From: Actinomycetota bacterium
GTDB taxonomy: Bacteria; Actinomycetota; Acidimicrobiia; Acidimicrobiales; Ilumatobacteraceae
Direction: 5' to 3'
NCBI GenBank assembly: GCA_009702045.1
Contig: WLIV01000005.1
Coordinates: forward strand, 1-64,000
DNA: 64,000 bases
Shown piece by piece: positions 50,870-61,519 of this stretch. Numbering within the stretch: position 1 is the first letter of the stretch; each line of letters opens with the position of its first letter. The notes below the pieces were generated by a model that searched no databases, was not told the origin of the DNA, and saw only the letters and a program-made list of their open reading frames with translations. The translations under genes and the position numbers were made by a program.

Positions 50870-51026
50870 AACGACTCGACAATGCGCGGCGGGCAATCAC
50901 CTCGTTGAGTGAACGAGTCCACGCGTTACGTGAGAAACCAGGAGAAACCGACTGTCGTTAGCCCCTGGGTTCTGACTCACCACGCGCTCACGCTGACGCG
51001 TAACTCCTTACTACGAGGTGGTCGGC

Positions 51027-52109
51027 ATGCGCTCTCGATTGATTCTCTCCACTCTTGGTGTCACTGCCTTGGTGCTCCTCTCCACGGCAGGGACGAGAAC
51101 CGTTCAGGCCGCGAACCGAGATGTCGATGTCGACTGCTTTGCCAATGAAGGTGATCATGACTGGTTCGTCGCCACCGGCGACACGATCACCTTCACCCTC
51201 ACGAACTGTGATCAGTTCCAGATCGCCGACTTCGATGGAGCCATCTTGGACAGCGGCACCATTGTTGCGCCGATCGTGGTGAATGCAGGAGAGGTTGCCA
51301 CGTTCACCGATACCGGCACATCAACGCAACACGCAGCCTCGGTCACTGCGCTGTCACCCGAACACGTCCCGGCCGGTGTCCTGAATGTGACGTCATCCGT
51401 CACCATCCCGGCGGTCGCACCGGAACTGGATCTGAGTTCCGACAACTTAGGCAATGGCGACCATTACGTGGGCGACTCCGACAGCAGTTGCGCAGTCACC
51501 GCTGGAATGCATGTGTACGGGGCCTTGGCGGTCACCATCGACCAGGCCGGCACGTTCACATTCCGCGCGGTGGAATCGGACCCTGTCAGTCGGGCTGTGG
51601 ACCCTCTTGCAGCCTTCGCTCCGGTGCTCGATCCGATGCTGGCGCTGTACTCGACATTCGACCCCGCCATCCCGGACAACGGTGTCGTGGGCTGAAATGA
51701 CGACCTCGACACCCAGTTCGACTATCCGAGCGCCGTCGGCCCTGTCGCGGAGGCATTGTCCGGTGGACGCGTCATGGCCGATGTCTTCCCCTACTTCGTC
51801 GCCGACCTACAGCCGGGTGCCTACACGTTGGTGCTGCTCACCTACTCGGACGTCAGCGCTGAGGAGTGGGCGACAGGCGACAGTCTTGCCGGAATGTTCA
51901 CCCCTGGGGCCGAGACCGTGACGTTCGAGATGTGTGGCCCGCAAGGTTCCGTGTCCGTGTGCACGACTGCCTGCACGCCGATCATCATCCCAGACGTGTT
52001 GCCGCCCACTGGCGCCAACACGGCGTCGGCGTTCTTTGCGGCCGCTGCGGTCATGTTCGGTGGTGCCCTCGTCATCGGGTCGCGTCGCCGTCGGATCAGG
52101 ACCCGCTGA
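51027..52109 (+). pseudogene. LPXTG cell-wall surface protein, interrupted by in-frame TGA
   Basis: One frame spans 51027-52109 (360 codons) with a single internal TGA at 51693-51695. Part 1: signal peptide (LSTLGVTALVLLSTAG), then beta-rich domains. Part 2 continues in the same frame (NDDLDTQFDYPSAVGPVAE ... YFVADLQPGAYTLVLLTYS) to a sorting signal: LPPTG, membrane helix, basic RRRR tail. So it was a sortase-anchored surface protein. The codon replaced is probably Cys or Trp, going by VVG-x-NDD. It is either a nonsense mutation or, less likely, recoded. A restart at ATG 51774 is possible but would lack a signal peptide. Confidence 0.7.
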
Positions 52110-52132
52110 CCCACACCGACGCTCACCCCATT

Positions 52133-52169
52133 CTGAGTCACCGCCCAGACGTTGTGGGCGGTGACTCAG
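52133..52169 (+). terminator. 15-bp perfect hairpin after LPXTG gene
   Basis: CTGAGTCACCGCCCA and its exact inverse around GACGTTG, 24 bases after the LPXTG stop. It is the longest perfect stem in the window and suggests this unit was recently functional. Confidence 0.75.
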
Positions 52170-52235
52170 AGGCGTCCGAGGAGGCGTCCGGGACCCGGTC
52201 GGGGGTGGTCGGCGACCGGGGTAGGCTCCTGGCCC

Positions 52236-52577
52236 ATGGTGATCGAGGAGCGAGACGGATACCGCTTGTGGGTGGGTGGTCCGGTGCCCAAGGGTGCCGA
52301 CGGCTTCACGCTGGGGTCGCTGGTCATCGTGCGCCGCGGTGCCGACACGGCGTACCTCCTGCGCCACGAACAGGTGCATGTCCGGCAATGGCGGCGCTTC
52401 GGCGCCGTCGGCTTCATCCGTCGCTACGTCGGGCACTACGTGCTGTGGCGTCTGCGCGGGAAGGATCACCAGGGTGCGTACCGTCGCATTCCGATGGAGA
52501 TCGAGGCCGACTGGGTGGCTCGTCGTCAGCTCGCGACTGCCGTGCGCGACGAACTTTCCCACAGCGTCGCGTCGTAG
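52236..52577 (+). CDS. Small HExxH-containing protein (DUF4157-like)
   Basis: A 113-residue protein with LLRHEQVHVRQW (a HEQVH zinc-protease-type motif, residues about 49-53) and MEIEADWVARRQ downstream, placing a Glu that could be a third zinc ligand. Short proteins of this type are common near actinobacterial genes of unknown role; catalytic activity is unproven. TAGGCT lies eight bases before the ATG. Confidence 0.65.
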   Translation: MVIEERDGYRLWVGGPVPKGADGFTLGSLVIVRRGADTAYLLRHEQVHVRQWRRFGAVGFIRRYVGHYVLWRLRGKDHQGAYRRIPMEIEADWVARRQLATAVRDELSHSVAS

Positions 52578-52661
52578 CTATCCACCGGGCCGATATGTTC
52601 GGCCACGGCTTCCTCCAGTCGTTCGCTCGGGCTTCATGCCCGCGTCGTCCTGGGAGTCATC

Positions 52662-53354
52662 GTGTCCGAGATGCCCGATCGGCCTGTGCCGCCACGCTCG
52701 TTGCGTGAGCGTGTAGAACAGTGGGTGCAGTGGGTTGGGCCCGGTCGCTTGGTGGGCTCGGCGGCCGTCGTGCTGTCAGTGCTCGCCGGTGCGTACTGGC
52801 TCGTGCGGCCACCCGTGGCCACCACCGAGTCGCAGCTGCCGATGGCCGGCTCACCATCAGCCAGCACGTCGAGCACGTTGAGCGACGCGCCGCCGGCACG
52901 GGCGACGACTACCACCACGAGCATCGCAGCGCAGGTGGTGGTCTACGTCGCTGGCGCAGTGGTCCACCCCGGCGTGTACACGTTGCCGCAGGGTGCACGG
53001 GCGAACGATGCGGTCCGCGCCGCTGGCGGGTTCAGCGTGCAAGCCAACGCCGACGCAGTGAACCTGGCCGCCATCGTGGCCGACGGACAGCGCGTGTACG
53101 TGCCACGGGTGGGGGAGGCCATCGTTGTTGAGCCTGCGGGCGGTACATCGGCCACGCCCAGCGAGCCGGTGAACCTCAACACCGCGACCGCCGATGAGCT
53201 CGATGTGTTGCCGGGTGTCGGCCCTGCAACGGCGGCCTCGATCATTGCCTTTCGCGACCAGCACGGGCCGTTCAGTTCCGTCGAACAGCTGAGCCAAGTC
53301 CGTGGCATCGGCCCGGCCAAACTCGATGCCATCCGCGGGTTGGTGACCCTGTGA
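52662..53354 (+). CDS. comEA: ComEA-like DNA-binding protein (SLBB and HhH)
   Basis: A 230-residue protein: membrane helix (about residues 30-46), a Ser/Thr-rich linker, an SLBB-like domain (VYVAGAVVHPGVYTLPQGA) and a C-terminal helix-hairpin-helix pair (NLNTATADELDVLPGVGPAT). ComEA binds incoming DNA outside the membrane. It precedes comEC across one short oppositely oriented gene. Confidence 0.88.
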   Translation: MSEMPDRPVPPRSLRERVEQWVQWVGPGRLVGSAAVVLSVLAGAYWLVRPPVATTESQLPMAGSPSASTSSTLSDAPPARATTTTTSIAAQVVVYVAGAVVHPGVYTLPQGARANDAVRAAGGFSVQANADAVNLAAIVADGQRVYVPRVGEAIVVEPAGGTSATPSEPVNLNTATADELDVLPGVGPATAASIIAFRDQHGPFSSVEQLSQVRGIGPAKLDAIRGLVTL

Positions 53355-53357
53355 CCA

Positions 53358-53795
53358 CTAGAGAAACGCTTGACCCAGCAACACATCTGCGGCGAGCACT
53401 GCGCCGATCACGCCGATCCACACACCTGCGGCGAGCCACAGGTACTCACGCCAGAAGTCGCGCCAGTCGGCGGCCGGGCGGCGCGTGGCCCGGCGGGCAG
53501 CGATGGCGCCCAGCGCCATCCACACCGCTGCGCTGGCGAGGGTTGCCAGCGTGTACACGGTGCCGCCCGTGGCGAGCGGCGCACCGGCCACCAAGAGGCC
53601 GGGCGCAGCGAACAGCGCGCTGGCAAATCCCAGCACTCCAGCGGTGCTGGAACCCCAGTGCAGCGCCAACAGCGCGAACACACCCAACGCAGCCGGTGGC
53701 GCCAAGGCAGCGAGCGCGCCGAACGTGCGCAACTGTCGCCGATAGGCCACCGGGCCGTACGGCACCGGTGCGGCGTCGGCCGGGTGAGAACGCAT
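53358..53795 (-). CDS. Membrane protein of unknown function
   Basis: A 145-residue protein with four hydrophobic helices (first FGALAALAPPAALGVFALLAL, last LAAGVWIGVIGAVLAADVLL). It lies between comEA and comEC on the opposite strand, and its ATG shares the CATG of the comEC start. TACGCT six bases upstream supports a leaderless start. Its 3' end is three bases from the comEA stop. The family is not recognised; coding is supported by length and TM pattern. Confidence 0.65.
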   Translation of the reverse strand: MRSHPADAAPVPYGPVAYRRQLRTFGALAALAPPAALGVFALLALHWGSSTAGVLGFASALFAAPGLLVAGAPLATGGTVYTLATLASAAVWMALGAIAARRATRRPAADWRDFWREYLWLAAGVWIGVIGAVLAADVLLGQAFL

Positions 53796-55227
53796 GAGGC
53801 GAGCGTACGGCCTCGACGCCGCCCGCCCCGGGCACCACATCACTGATGCGCAGGTGGCACTGGTGGCGTTCTGCCTGGTGTCGGGCGTGTGGCTGGGTGT
53901 GGGCTCCACCCTCGGTGTCGCGGTGCTCGCACTCGTTGGCACCGTGCTCATCGCAGGAGGGCACGTGCTGACGGCGATGGTGACCATTGCCGCGCTCGTC
54001 GGCGGCGCGGTACGCAGCGATCGCGACTGGGCCGGAGCCCACCTTCGGCATGCCGATAGCTACACGGGGTGGGCGCAGGTGGTGGCCGACCCGGCGGTCT
54101 ACGGGTCTGGACTGCGGCTGACAGTGGAGATCGACGGTGAGCGCCTCGACACCTGGCTGTACGGCGCTCTGCGGAACCGGCCCAGTCAGGTGCAGTCGGG
54201 GGAGTACGTGTGGGTGCAGGGTGATCGCCGGCCGATGCGCAGCGGGGCCCGCCGTGCGGCGCTCCGCCATGTCATGGGTCGCCTGCAGGCCGACGTCGTT
54301 GCCGACGTCGACCCCGGTTCGGCGCTCACCCGAGCCTCGAACCGCTTGCGCAGGCGACTCCGTGGCGCAGCAGAGGCGGCGATGCCCGCCGCGGACTCTG
54401 CGTTGTTCACCGGGCTCGTGTTGGGCGACGACGCTCGTGAACCGGTGTGGCTGGTGGACGACTTTCGCCGCTCGGGGCTGTCGCACCTCACCGCCGTCTC
54501 CGGACAGAACGTGGGGTTCTTGTTGCTCGCAGCAATGCCGCTGCTGCGCCGTCTACGCCCCTGGTGGCGCTGGGCCGCCACGGTGGGGCTGATCGGATGG
54601 TTCATGGCGCTCACCCGCTTCGAACCGTCCGTGCTGCGCGCTGGGGTGATGGCGGTGCTGGCCGCGACGGCACATGTGCGCGGTCGCCAGGCCACTCCCG
54701 TACGCCTGCTGTCGCTGGCCGTGGGGTGGCTCGTGCTCGTCGACCCGTTCCTCGTGTGGTCGGTGGGGTTCTGGCTGTCGGTGGCCGCAACGGCAGGCGT
54801 CTGCCTGGCGGGGCCATGGCTCTTCTCCCGTCTACCGGGCCCCGCGTGGCTGCGACTGCCGCTCTCGATCACGCTTGGCGCGCAAGCCGGTGTGGCGCTG
54901 CCAAGTTTGCTGGTGTTCCATCGCCTCCCGCTGGTGACAGTGCCGGCCAACATCGCTGCCGTGCCGGTCGCCGGACTGGTGATGCTGTACGGCATACCGT
55001 CAGCGCTGATCGCACCGGTGCTGCCGTCTGCGCTCGGCCGTCTGCTGATGCTGCCCAACGTGGTGGGCACGCGCTGGGTGGCCACGGTGGCGCAAGTGGC
55101 CGGGCAGTTGGAACCGTCGCCCGGCTGGGGTGCCCTCGGCTGGGGGTCGCTCACCGCAGGTGTGTGTGTCCACTACCTCGTCGTGCGCCGACGCTCGCGG
55201 ACCGGCCGTGCAGGTGTGCCATTCTGA
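53794..55227 (+). CDS. ComEC/Rec2 family competence channel protein, no nuclease domain
   Basis: A 477-residue protein. The N-terminal part includes the OB-like DUF4131 region (WAQVVADPAVYGSGLRLTVE) and the competence domain (FTGLVLGDDAREP, FRRSGLSHLTAVSGQNVGF) with about eight helices. Typical ComEC is over 700 residues with a C-terminal metallo-beta-lactamase nuclease; here the protein ends after the channel part. It would form the DNA-uptake channel. The start at ATG 53794 has no clear Shine-Dalgarno. Confidence 0.85.
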   Translation: MRRAYGLDAARPGHHITDAQVALVAFCLVSGVWLGVGSTLGVAVLALVGTVLIAGGHVLTAMVTIAALVGGAVRSDRDWAGAHLRHADSYTGWAQVVADPAVYGSGLRLTVEIDGERLDTWLYGALRNRPSQVQSGEYVWVQGDRRPMRSGARRAALRHVMGRLQADVVADVDPGSALTRASNRLRRRLRGAAEAAMPAADSALFTGLVLGDDAREPVWLVDDFRRSGLSHLTAVSGQNVGFLLLAAMPLLRRLRPWWRWAATVGLIGWFMALTRFEPSVLRAGVMAVLAATAHVRGRQATPVRLLSLAVGWLVLVDPFLVWSVGFWLSVAATAGVCLAGPWLFSRLPGPAWLRLPLSITLGAQAGVALPSLLVFHRLPLVTVPANIAAVPVAGLVMLYGIPSALIAPVLPSALGRLLMLPNVVGTRWVATVAQVAGQLEPSPGWGALGWGSLTAGVCVHYLVVRRRSRTGRAGVPF

Positions 55228-55234
55228 CAACACC

Positions 55235-56212
55235 ATGGCGTGCTACCTCATCACCGGCGACGACGAATCGCTCATGCTGTCCGCGATCGGCGACCTCGTG
55301 AAGAAGTTGGTCGGTGACGGTGACCGCACGCTGATGGTGGACGACTTCGACGGTGAGGCCTACGAACTGCGGGCCGTCGTCGACTCGGCACAGACTCCTC
55401 CGTTCCTCACCGACAAGCGAGTGGTCGTCGCCCGCGGGATTGGTCGTTTCGTCGCCGACGATGTCGCCCCGCTGGTGGCGTACTTGTCCGACCCGCTGCC
55501 CAGCACCGATCTGGTGCTGGTTGCCGGTGGAGGGCGCGTCCCCAAGTCGCTCACCGATGCGTTGAAGGCGGCCGCCGCCACCACGATCGCCACCGCACCT
55601 CCCAGCCGCGGGCGCGAGCGATCCGGATGGTTCGACGAGCAGATCCGAGCCATGGGTCTCAAGCTCGATGCTCAGGCAGTGCAACTGCTCACCACCTGGT
55701 TGGGCGAAGACGCCGGGCGCCTGCAGGGCATTCTCGAGACGCTGCACTCCACGTACGGCGCAGGTGCCACGCTGCGCAGGGACGAGGTGGCACCGTTCCT
55801 GGGAGACGCCGGTGGGGTGCCACCGTGGGATCTCACCGACGCGATCGACCGCGGCGACACCACGGTGTCGTTGCAGTTGCTGCAGCGGATGATGCGCGCT
55901 GGTGAACGCCACCCACTGCAAGTGATGTCGATTCTGCACAGCCATTACTCGAAGCTGCTTGCGCTCGATGGTGTGAACGCTCGCGACGAGACGGCCGCTG
56001 CTGCGGCGATGGGCATCAAGCCAGGGTTCCCGGCCCGTAAGGCACTGGATCAATACCGCAAACTTGGCGGCGGCGCCGTCACCCGCTCGATCGGGTTGCT
56101 GGCACAGGCCGACCTCGATCTACGCGGCGCCAAGGAGTGGCCCGAAGATCTCGTGATGGAAGTGCTGGTCGCCCGCCTGTCGAAACTGGGCGGCGCCACC
56201 GGTCGTCGCTGA
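55235..56212 (+). CDS. holA: DNA polymerase III subunit delta
   Basis: A 325-residue Hol[21 protein letters not shown] start, [44 protein letters not shown] and [20 protein letters not shown] are conserved. It opens the beta clamp in the clamp loader. It follows comEC by seven bases, as in many actinobacteria. Confidence 0.92.
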   Translation: MACYLITGDDESLMLSAIGDLVKKLVGDGDRTLMVDDFDGEAYELRAVVDSAQTPPFLTDKRVVVARGIGRFVADDVAPLVAYLSDPLPSTDLVLVAGGGRVPKSLTDALKAAAATTIATAPPSRGRERSGWFDEQIRAMGLKLDAQAVQLLTTWLGEDAGRLQGILETLHSTYGAGATLRRDEVAPFLGDAGGVPPWDLTDAIDRGDTTVSLQLLQRMMRAGERHPLQVMSILHSHYSKLLALDGVNARDETAAAAAMGIKPGFPARKALDQYRKLGGGAVTRSIGLLAQADLDLRGAKEWPEDLVMEVLVARLSKLGGATGRR

Positions 56213-56234
56213 CAACCGGCGGAGGGACGCGAAA

Positions 56235-56259
56235 AGGCCCGGGCGTTCGGCCCGGGCCT
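56235..56259 (-). terminator. Rho-independent terminator of rpsT
   Basis: AGGCCCGGGC/GCCCGGGCCT 10-bp stem with a five-base loop; on the minus strand it is followed by TTTT. It lies 24 bases past the rpsT stop. Confidence 0.85.
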
Positions 56260-56282
56260 GTTCAAGATCTGTGTGCAGCGTC

Positions 56283-56537
56283 TCAGCCGGAGGCGTTGAT
56301 CTTCTTCATCAGGCGGCTCTTGCGGCGAGCGGCCTGGTTCTTGTGAATGACGCCCTTGGCAGCGGCCATGTCGAGGCGCTTGACTGCCAGACGCAGCGAA
56401 TCCTCGCCGGTCTCGCTGCCCGAAGCAGCGACAGCGTTCTTCACGCGGGTCTTCAGTTCGCTCTTCACGGCCTTGTTGCGCTCGGCGCTCTTGGCGTTCG
56501 TGAGGATGCGCTTCTTCTGACTCTTGATATTGGCCAC
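56283..56537 (-). CDS. rpsT: 30S ribosomal protein S20
   Basis: 84 residues, highly basic: [20 protein letters not shown] and [20 protein letters not shown] match bS20. GTG start. It is divergent from lepA; the 126-base gap carries both promoters. Confidence 0.96.
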   Translation of the reverse strand: MANIKSQKKRILTNAKSAERNKAVKSELKTRVKNAVAASGSETGEDSLRLAVKRLDMAAAKGVIHKNQAARRKSRLMKKINASG

Positions 56538-56663
56538 GTGATGAACCCTTTGACACTGAGGGCGCCGAACGCGCCCGATTACGGCTTCACAAGGCTAACA
56601 GCGATGGCCGCACGGACCCAACCTCCTCAGGGCCATCTCGCCGGTAGGATCGGGCGACTGGCC

Positions 56664-58448
<1,785 letters not shown>

Positions 58449-58458
58449 TCAGCGTGGG

Positions 58459-60207
58459 TCAGGTCTTCGCGTCGGACCAAGCGTGCACGACGGACACATC
58501 AGCGACGAAGCGGACACCAGCGCCCTGCTGCCATCTCGATGATGCCTCGTGCAGACAGTCGACGAGCAACTGAGCGACGGCAACGCCGTTGTGCTCGGGG
58601 CAGTGCACCAAAAGTTCGTCGTGCAGGCACAACACGATTCGTGCTCCGAGGTCTGCCCCGCGGGCGCGCACGGTGACGGCCCATACCTTGAACAGCTCTG
58701 CGGCTGCGCCCTGTACGAGGGCGTTACGCGCGAAGCGGCCCCGTGCTGCCGCCGCTGCCCGATAGTCGCCGGCGGACTCGATGTCCCACATTCGGATACG
58801 CCGTCCGCCGAACGTGCGCAGATCGCGGCCCTCGGCACCAGCGGTTGCTGCGTCGCTGAGAAACTTCATCGCCACCGGATACGCCGACTCCATACCGCGC
58901 AACGCCTGACCGGCAGTGCCGCTCGTCTGTCCGTACATCGCCGCCAGCACAGCGATCTTCGCCGTCGGCCGGTCGACACCGAGCCGCTTGGCGACCGGCG
59001 CGTAGAGATCGTCCTCATGAGCAGCGGCGCACAGTGCCGAGTCGCGTGACACCGCGGCCAGCACCCGTGGTTCGATCTGGCCGAGATCGGCGCGTACGAA
59101 CACATGGCCCTGCCCGGCATGCACCGCTGGGCGCATCTCGGCGGGCAGATTGTGCAATCCGGCCTGGGCGGTCATCCGCCCTGCCGCGCCGTCGCTGCCC
59201 GACCACTCGCCGCGCAGCCGACCGTCTGCCCCGACGTTGGTGTCGAGCCATCCGTAGCCGAAGGTGGTGGCCACACGCTCAGCCTTGCGCCAGAGCAGCA
59301 GCGCGTCGACGACGGGGTGCTGTTCGCGCATCGCTTCCAGCCGCCAGGCGCGGGTGTCGGGAACGTCGATTCCCACTCGGCGCAGCATCGCTTTGACATC
59401 CGCCGGATTGCGCAGGTCGACGCCCGTCGGCATGGTGAGGTGGCGCAGCACCTCGGCGTCTCGTCGTGCGCGCCCGGCGGCGGCGTCGGCCTCATTCGCT
59501 GGGCGTGGGCCGATCAGCGCTCCGATGATTCCTTCGGCGACATCAATGTCCACCGGAAGTCCATCGGCGGCCATTTCGGCGCACAACAGTTCGGTGGTGG
59601 ATTCCGAACGTGCCATCGCCTCGGGATCACCAGCGACAGTGCCATCACGTCGGAATCCGGCCAGCAGGTGCGCCTGGAGCGACTGGGCAGTGAGTGCCGT
59701 CGCCGCCCACTCTGCGGCGTGGGCGGGGGAGTGGCGCCACCCGCCCTCGACCCATTCCGGCCGCAGATAGCCGTCGGGCCGGATGGCCTGGTCGGGGTCT
59801 CCGTCGTCGCCGCCAGCGCCGAGCAGATCGAGTTGGCCCGCGACCGGAGCGCGGTGGTGGTCGAGATCGTGTAGTTGGCACCAGATACGCACTGGGTCGG
59901 CGCGCCAACCGCCGTACAGGATGCGATGAACGGCCAGGAGATCCCAGGCTCTGGAGAGGCGCACACCCTGCGGAATCAAGGCTGCGGCAGTCGCCCCGGA
60001 CCAGCAGACCCAGCGCGGTCGCAGCGCATCGTCCACAGCGGCGATGCACTCGGCGCCACCGTGGGCCAACGCGAGCCGTAGATCACCCACCGCCAACGCC
60101 ACCAGTCCGTGAGGGGCGGCCACCACGGCGAGATGCGTCCCCGGCCCCACACCCGCGTGTCGACAGGCTTCGACCACCTCGTCGGGAGTTCCATTCTGGG
60201 ACAACAC
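58459..60207 (-). CDS. Bifunctional 3'-5' exonuclease/DNA polymerase-like, family A
   Basis: A 582-residue protein. The C-terminal polymerase has motif A (VRADLGQIEPRVLAAVSRDS), motif B (RFARNALVQGAAAELFK) and motif C (LCLHDELLVH). The N-terminal half resembles a 3'-5' exonuclease fold but without easily seen DEDD acidic residues, and there is no 5' nuclease domain. A mycobacterial-type extra PolA-like protein is the closest comparison; its role in repair is uncertain. GTG start; it ends ten bases from lepA, tail to tail. Confidence 0.8.
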   Translation of the reverse strand: MLSQNGTPDEVVEACRHAGVGPGTHLAVVAAPHGLVALAVGDLRLALAHGGAECIAAVDDALRPRWVCWSGATAAALIPQGVRLSRAWDLLAVHRILYGGWRADPVRIWCQLHDLDHHRAPVAGQLDLLGAGGDDGDPDQAIRPDGYLRPEWVEGGWRHSPAHAAEWAATALTAQSLQAHLLAGFRRDGTVAGDPEAMARSESTTELLCAEMAADGLPVDIDVAEGIIGALIGPRPANEADAAAGRARRDAEVLRHLTMPTGVDLRNPADVKAMLRRVGIDVPDTRAWRLEAMREQHPVVDALLLWRKAERVATTFGYGWLDTNVGADGRLRGEWSGSDGAAGRMTAQAGLHNLPAEMRPAVHAGQGHVFVRADLGQIEPRVLAAVSRDSALCAAAHEDDLYAPVAKRLGVDRPTAKIAVLAAMYGQTSGTAGQALRGMESAYPVAMKFLSDAATAGAEGRDLRTFGGRRIRMWDIESAGDYRAAAAARGRFARNALVQGAAAELFKVWAVTVRARGADLGARIVLCLHDELLVHCPEHNGVAVAQLLVDCLHEASSRWQQGAGVRFVADVSVVHAWSDAKT

Positions 60208-60277
60208 CCGTCCATCCTGCCGTGTCGTCCGCCCCGAACCCTTCCATCGTCGGCGACAGCAGATAGAAAGGTCTCCG

Positions 60278-61519
60278 ATGGCTCAGTCGCAGATGTTCCA
60301 GTCGTTGCGCCATCGCAATGCGCGGCTGTTCTTCGTCGGGCTCCTCGTCAGCACGGTGGGCACCTGGATACAGATGACGGCGATGGCGCTGCTGGTGTAC
60401 CAGCTCACCGGAAACGCCACCGACGTTGGTGTAACGATGTTCTGCCAGTTCCTGCCGATGCTGTTGCTCGGTGTGTACGCCGGGGTGGTTGCCGATCGGC
60501 GAGACAAGCGCCGGATGACGTTGCTGACCCAGTCGCTGCAGGCGCTCCAAGCGTTCGTACTTGGGTTCCTCTATCTGATCGACAAAGTCAATCTGCCGGT
60601 GTTGTACGGCCTCAGCCTGGTGCTGGGGTTCATCAACGCGTTCGACAATCCAGCCCGTCGCGGCTTCGTCACCGAACTCGTCGAGCCACACGAGATCCCG
60701 AACGCAGTGTCGTTGAACACAGCAGTCATGACCGGCTCGCGCATCATCGGCCCGGCGATCGCGGCGGCGCTCAAGGGACCGCTCGGCGTGGGCTGGTTGT
60801 TCATCGCCAACGGCGTGTCGTTCACCGCCATCCTGTGGCCGCTGATGGCCATCGATCGCTCGGAGCTGCACTTGTCGCCGCATGCCAGGCGCGGTGGCAC
60901 CCCTGTTCGTGACGCAATTCGATTCGTGTTTCGCGACCCGCGGATGCGAGTGGTGTTCGTGGTGTTCACCGTGGTGGGAACGTTCGCGTTCAACTACAAC
61001 GTGTCGTTGTTGAAGCTGGCCGACCGGCGCTTCGGCAGCGAAACCATGTTCGGCATCCTGCTGGCATCAACCGGCCTGGGCAGCATGATCGGTTCGTTGC
61101 TGACTGCCGCGCGGCCACGGGTCACGACCCGCTGGTTCTTCGGGAACGGGCTACTGCTCGGTGTCTCCGGCCTGTGCCTGGCATGGGCACCATCCGGATG
61201 GATTGCCGTGCTGCTGGGAATTCCGGTGGGGTTGGGCGGCGCCGCCTTCATCGCTGGGCAGAACGCGATCACCCAACAGGAGTCTCCCCCCGATATGCGC
61301 GGGCGCATCCTCGCGCTCGGTGCGGTGGCATTCCTCGGCAGTACGCCGATCGGGGCTCCGATCACCGGTTGGGTGGCGGATCACGTGAGTGCAGAATGGA
61401 GCCTTGGGTATGGCGCGGTCCTTACGCTGGTCGCCGTGGTAGTGGGCTACACGCTGAGACGACGCGCGCAACTCGGCGAGGCGAACGCTTCCGGTCTCGG
61501 TGCGGGGGTTACCGCATGA
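60278..61519 (+). CDS. MFS transporter (EntS/enterobactin exporter-like fold)
   Basis: A 413-residue, roughly 12-helix MFS protein. FFVGLLVSTVGTWIQMTAMA and VVADRRDKRRMTLLTQ (the loop 2-3 signature), and NAFDNPARRGFVTEL, are typical of the MFS_3/EntS group. It may export a siderophore or drug; no biosynthesis genes are near. Its stop overlaps the photolyase ATG. Confidence 0.85.
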   Translation: MAQSQMFQSLRHRNARLFFVGLLVSTVGTWIQMTAMALLVYQLTGNATDVGVTMFCQFLPMLLLGVYAGVVADRRDKRRMTLLTQSLQALQAFVLGFLYLIDKVNLPVLYGLSLVLGFINAFDNPARRGFVTELVEPHEIPNAVSLNTAVMTGSRIIGPAIAAALKGPLGVGWLFIANGVSFTAILWPLMAIDRSELHLSPHARRGGTPVRDAIRFVFRDPRMRVVFVVFTVVGTFAFNYNVSLLKLADRRFGSETMFGILLASTGLGSMIGSLLTAARPRVTTRWFFGNGLLLGVSGLCLAWAPSGWIAVLLGIPVGLGGAAFIAGQNAITQQESPPDMRGRILALGAVAFLGSTPIGAPITGWVADHVSAEWSLGYGAVLTLVAVVVGYTLRRRAQLGEANASGLGAGVTA

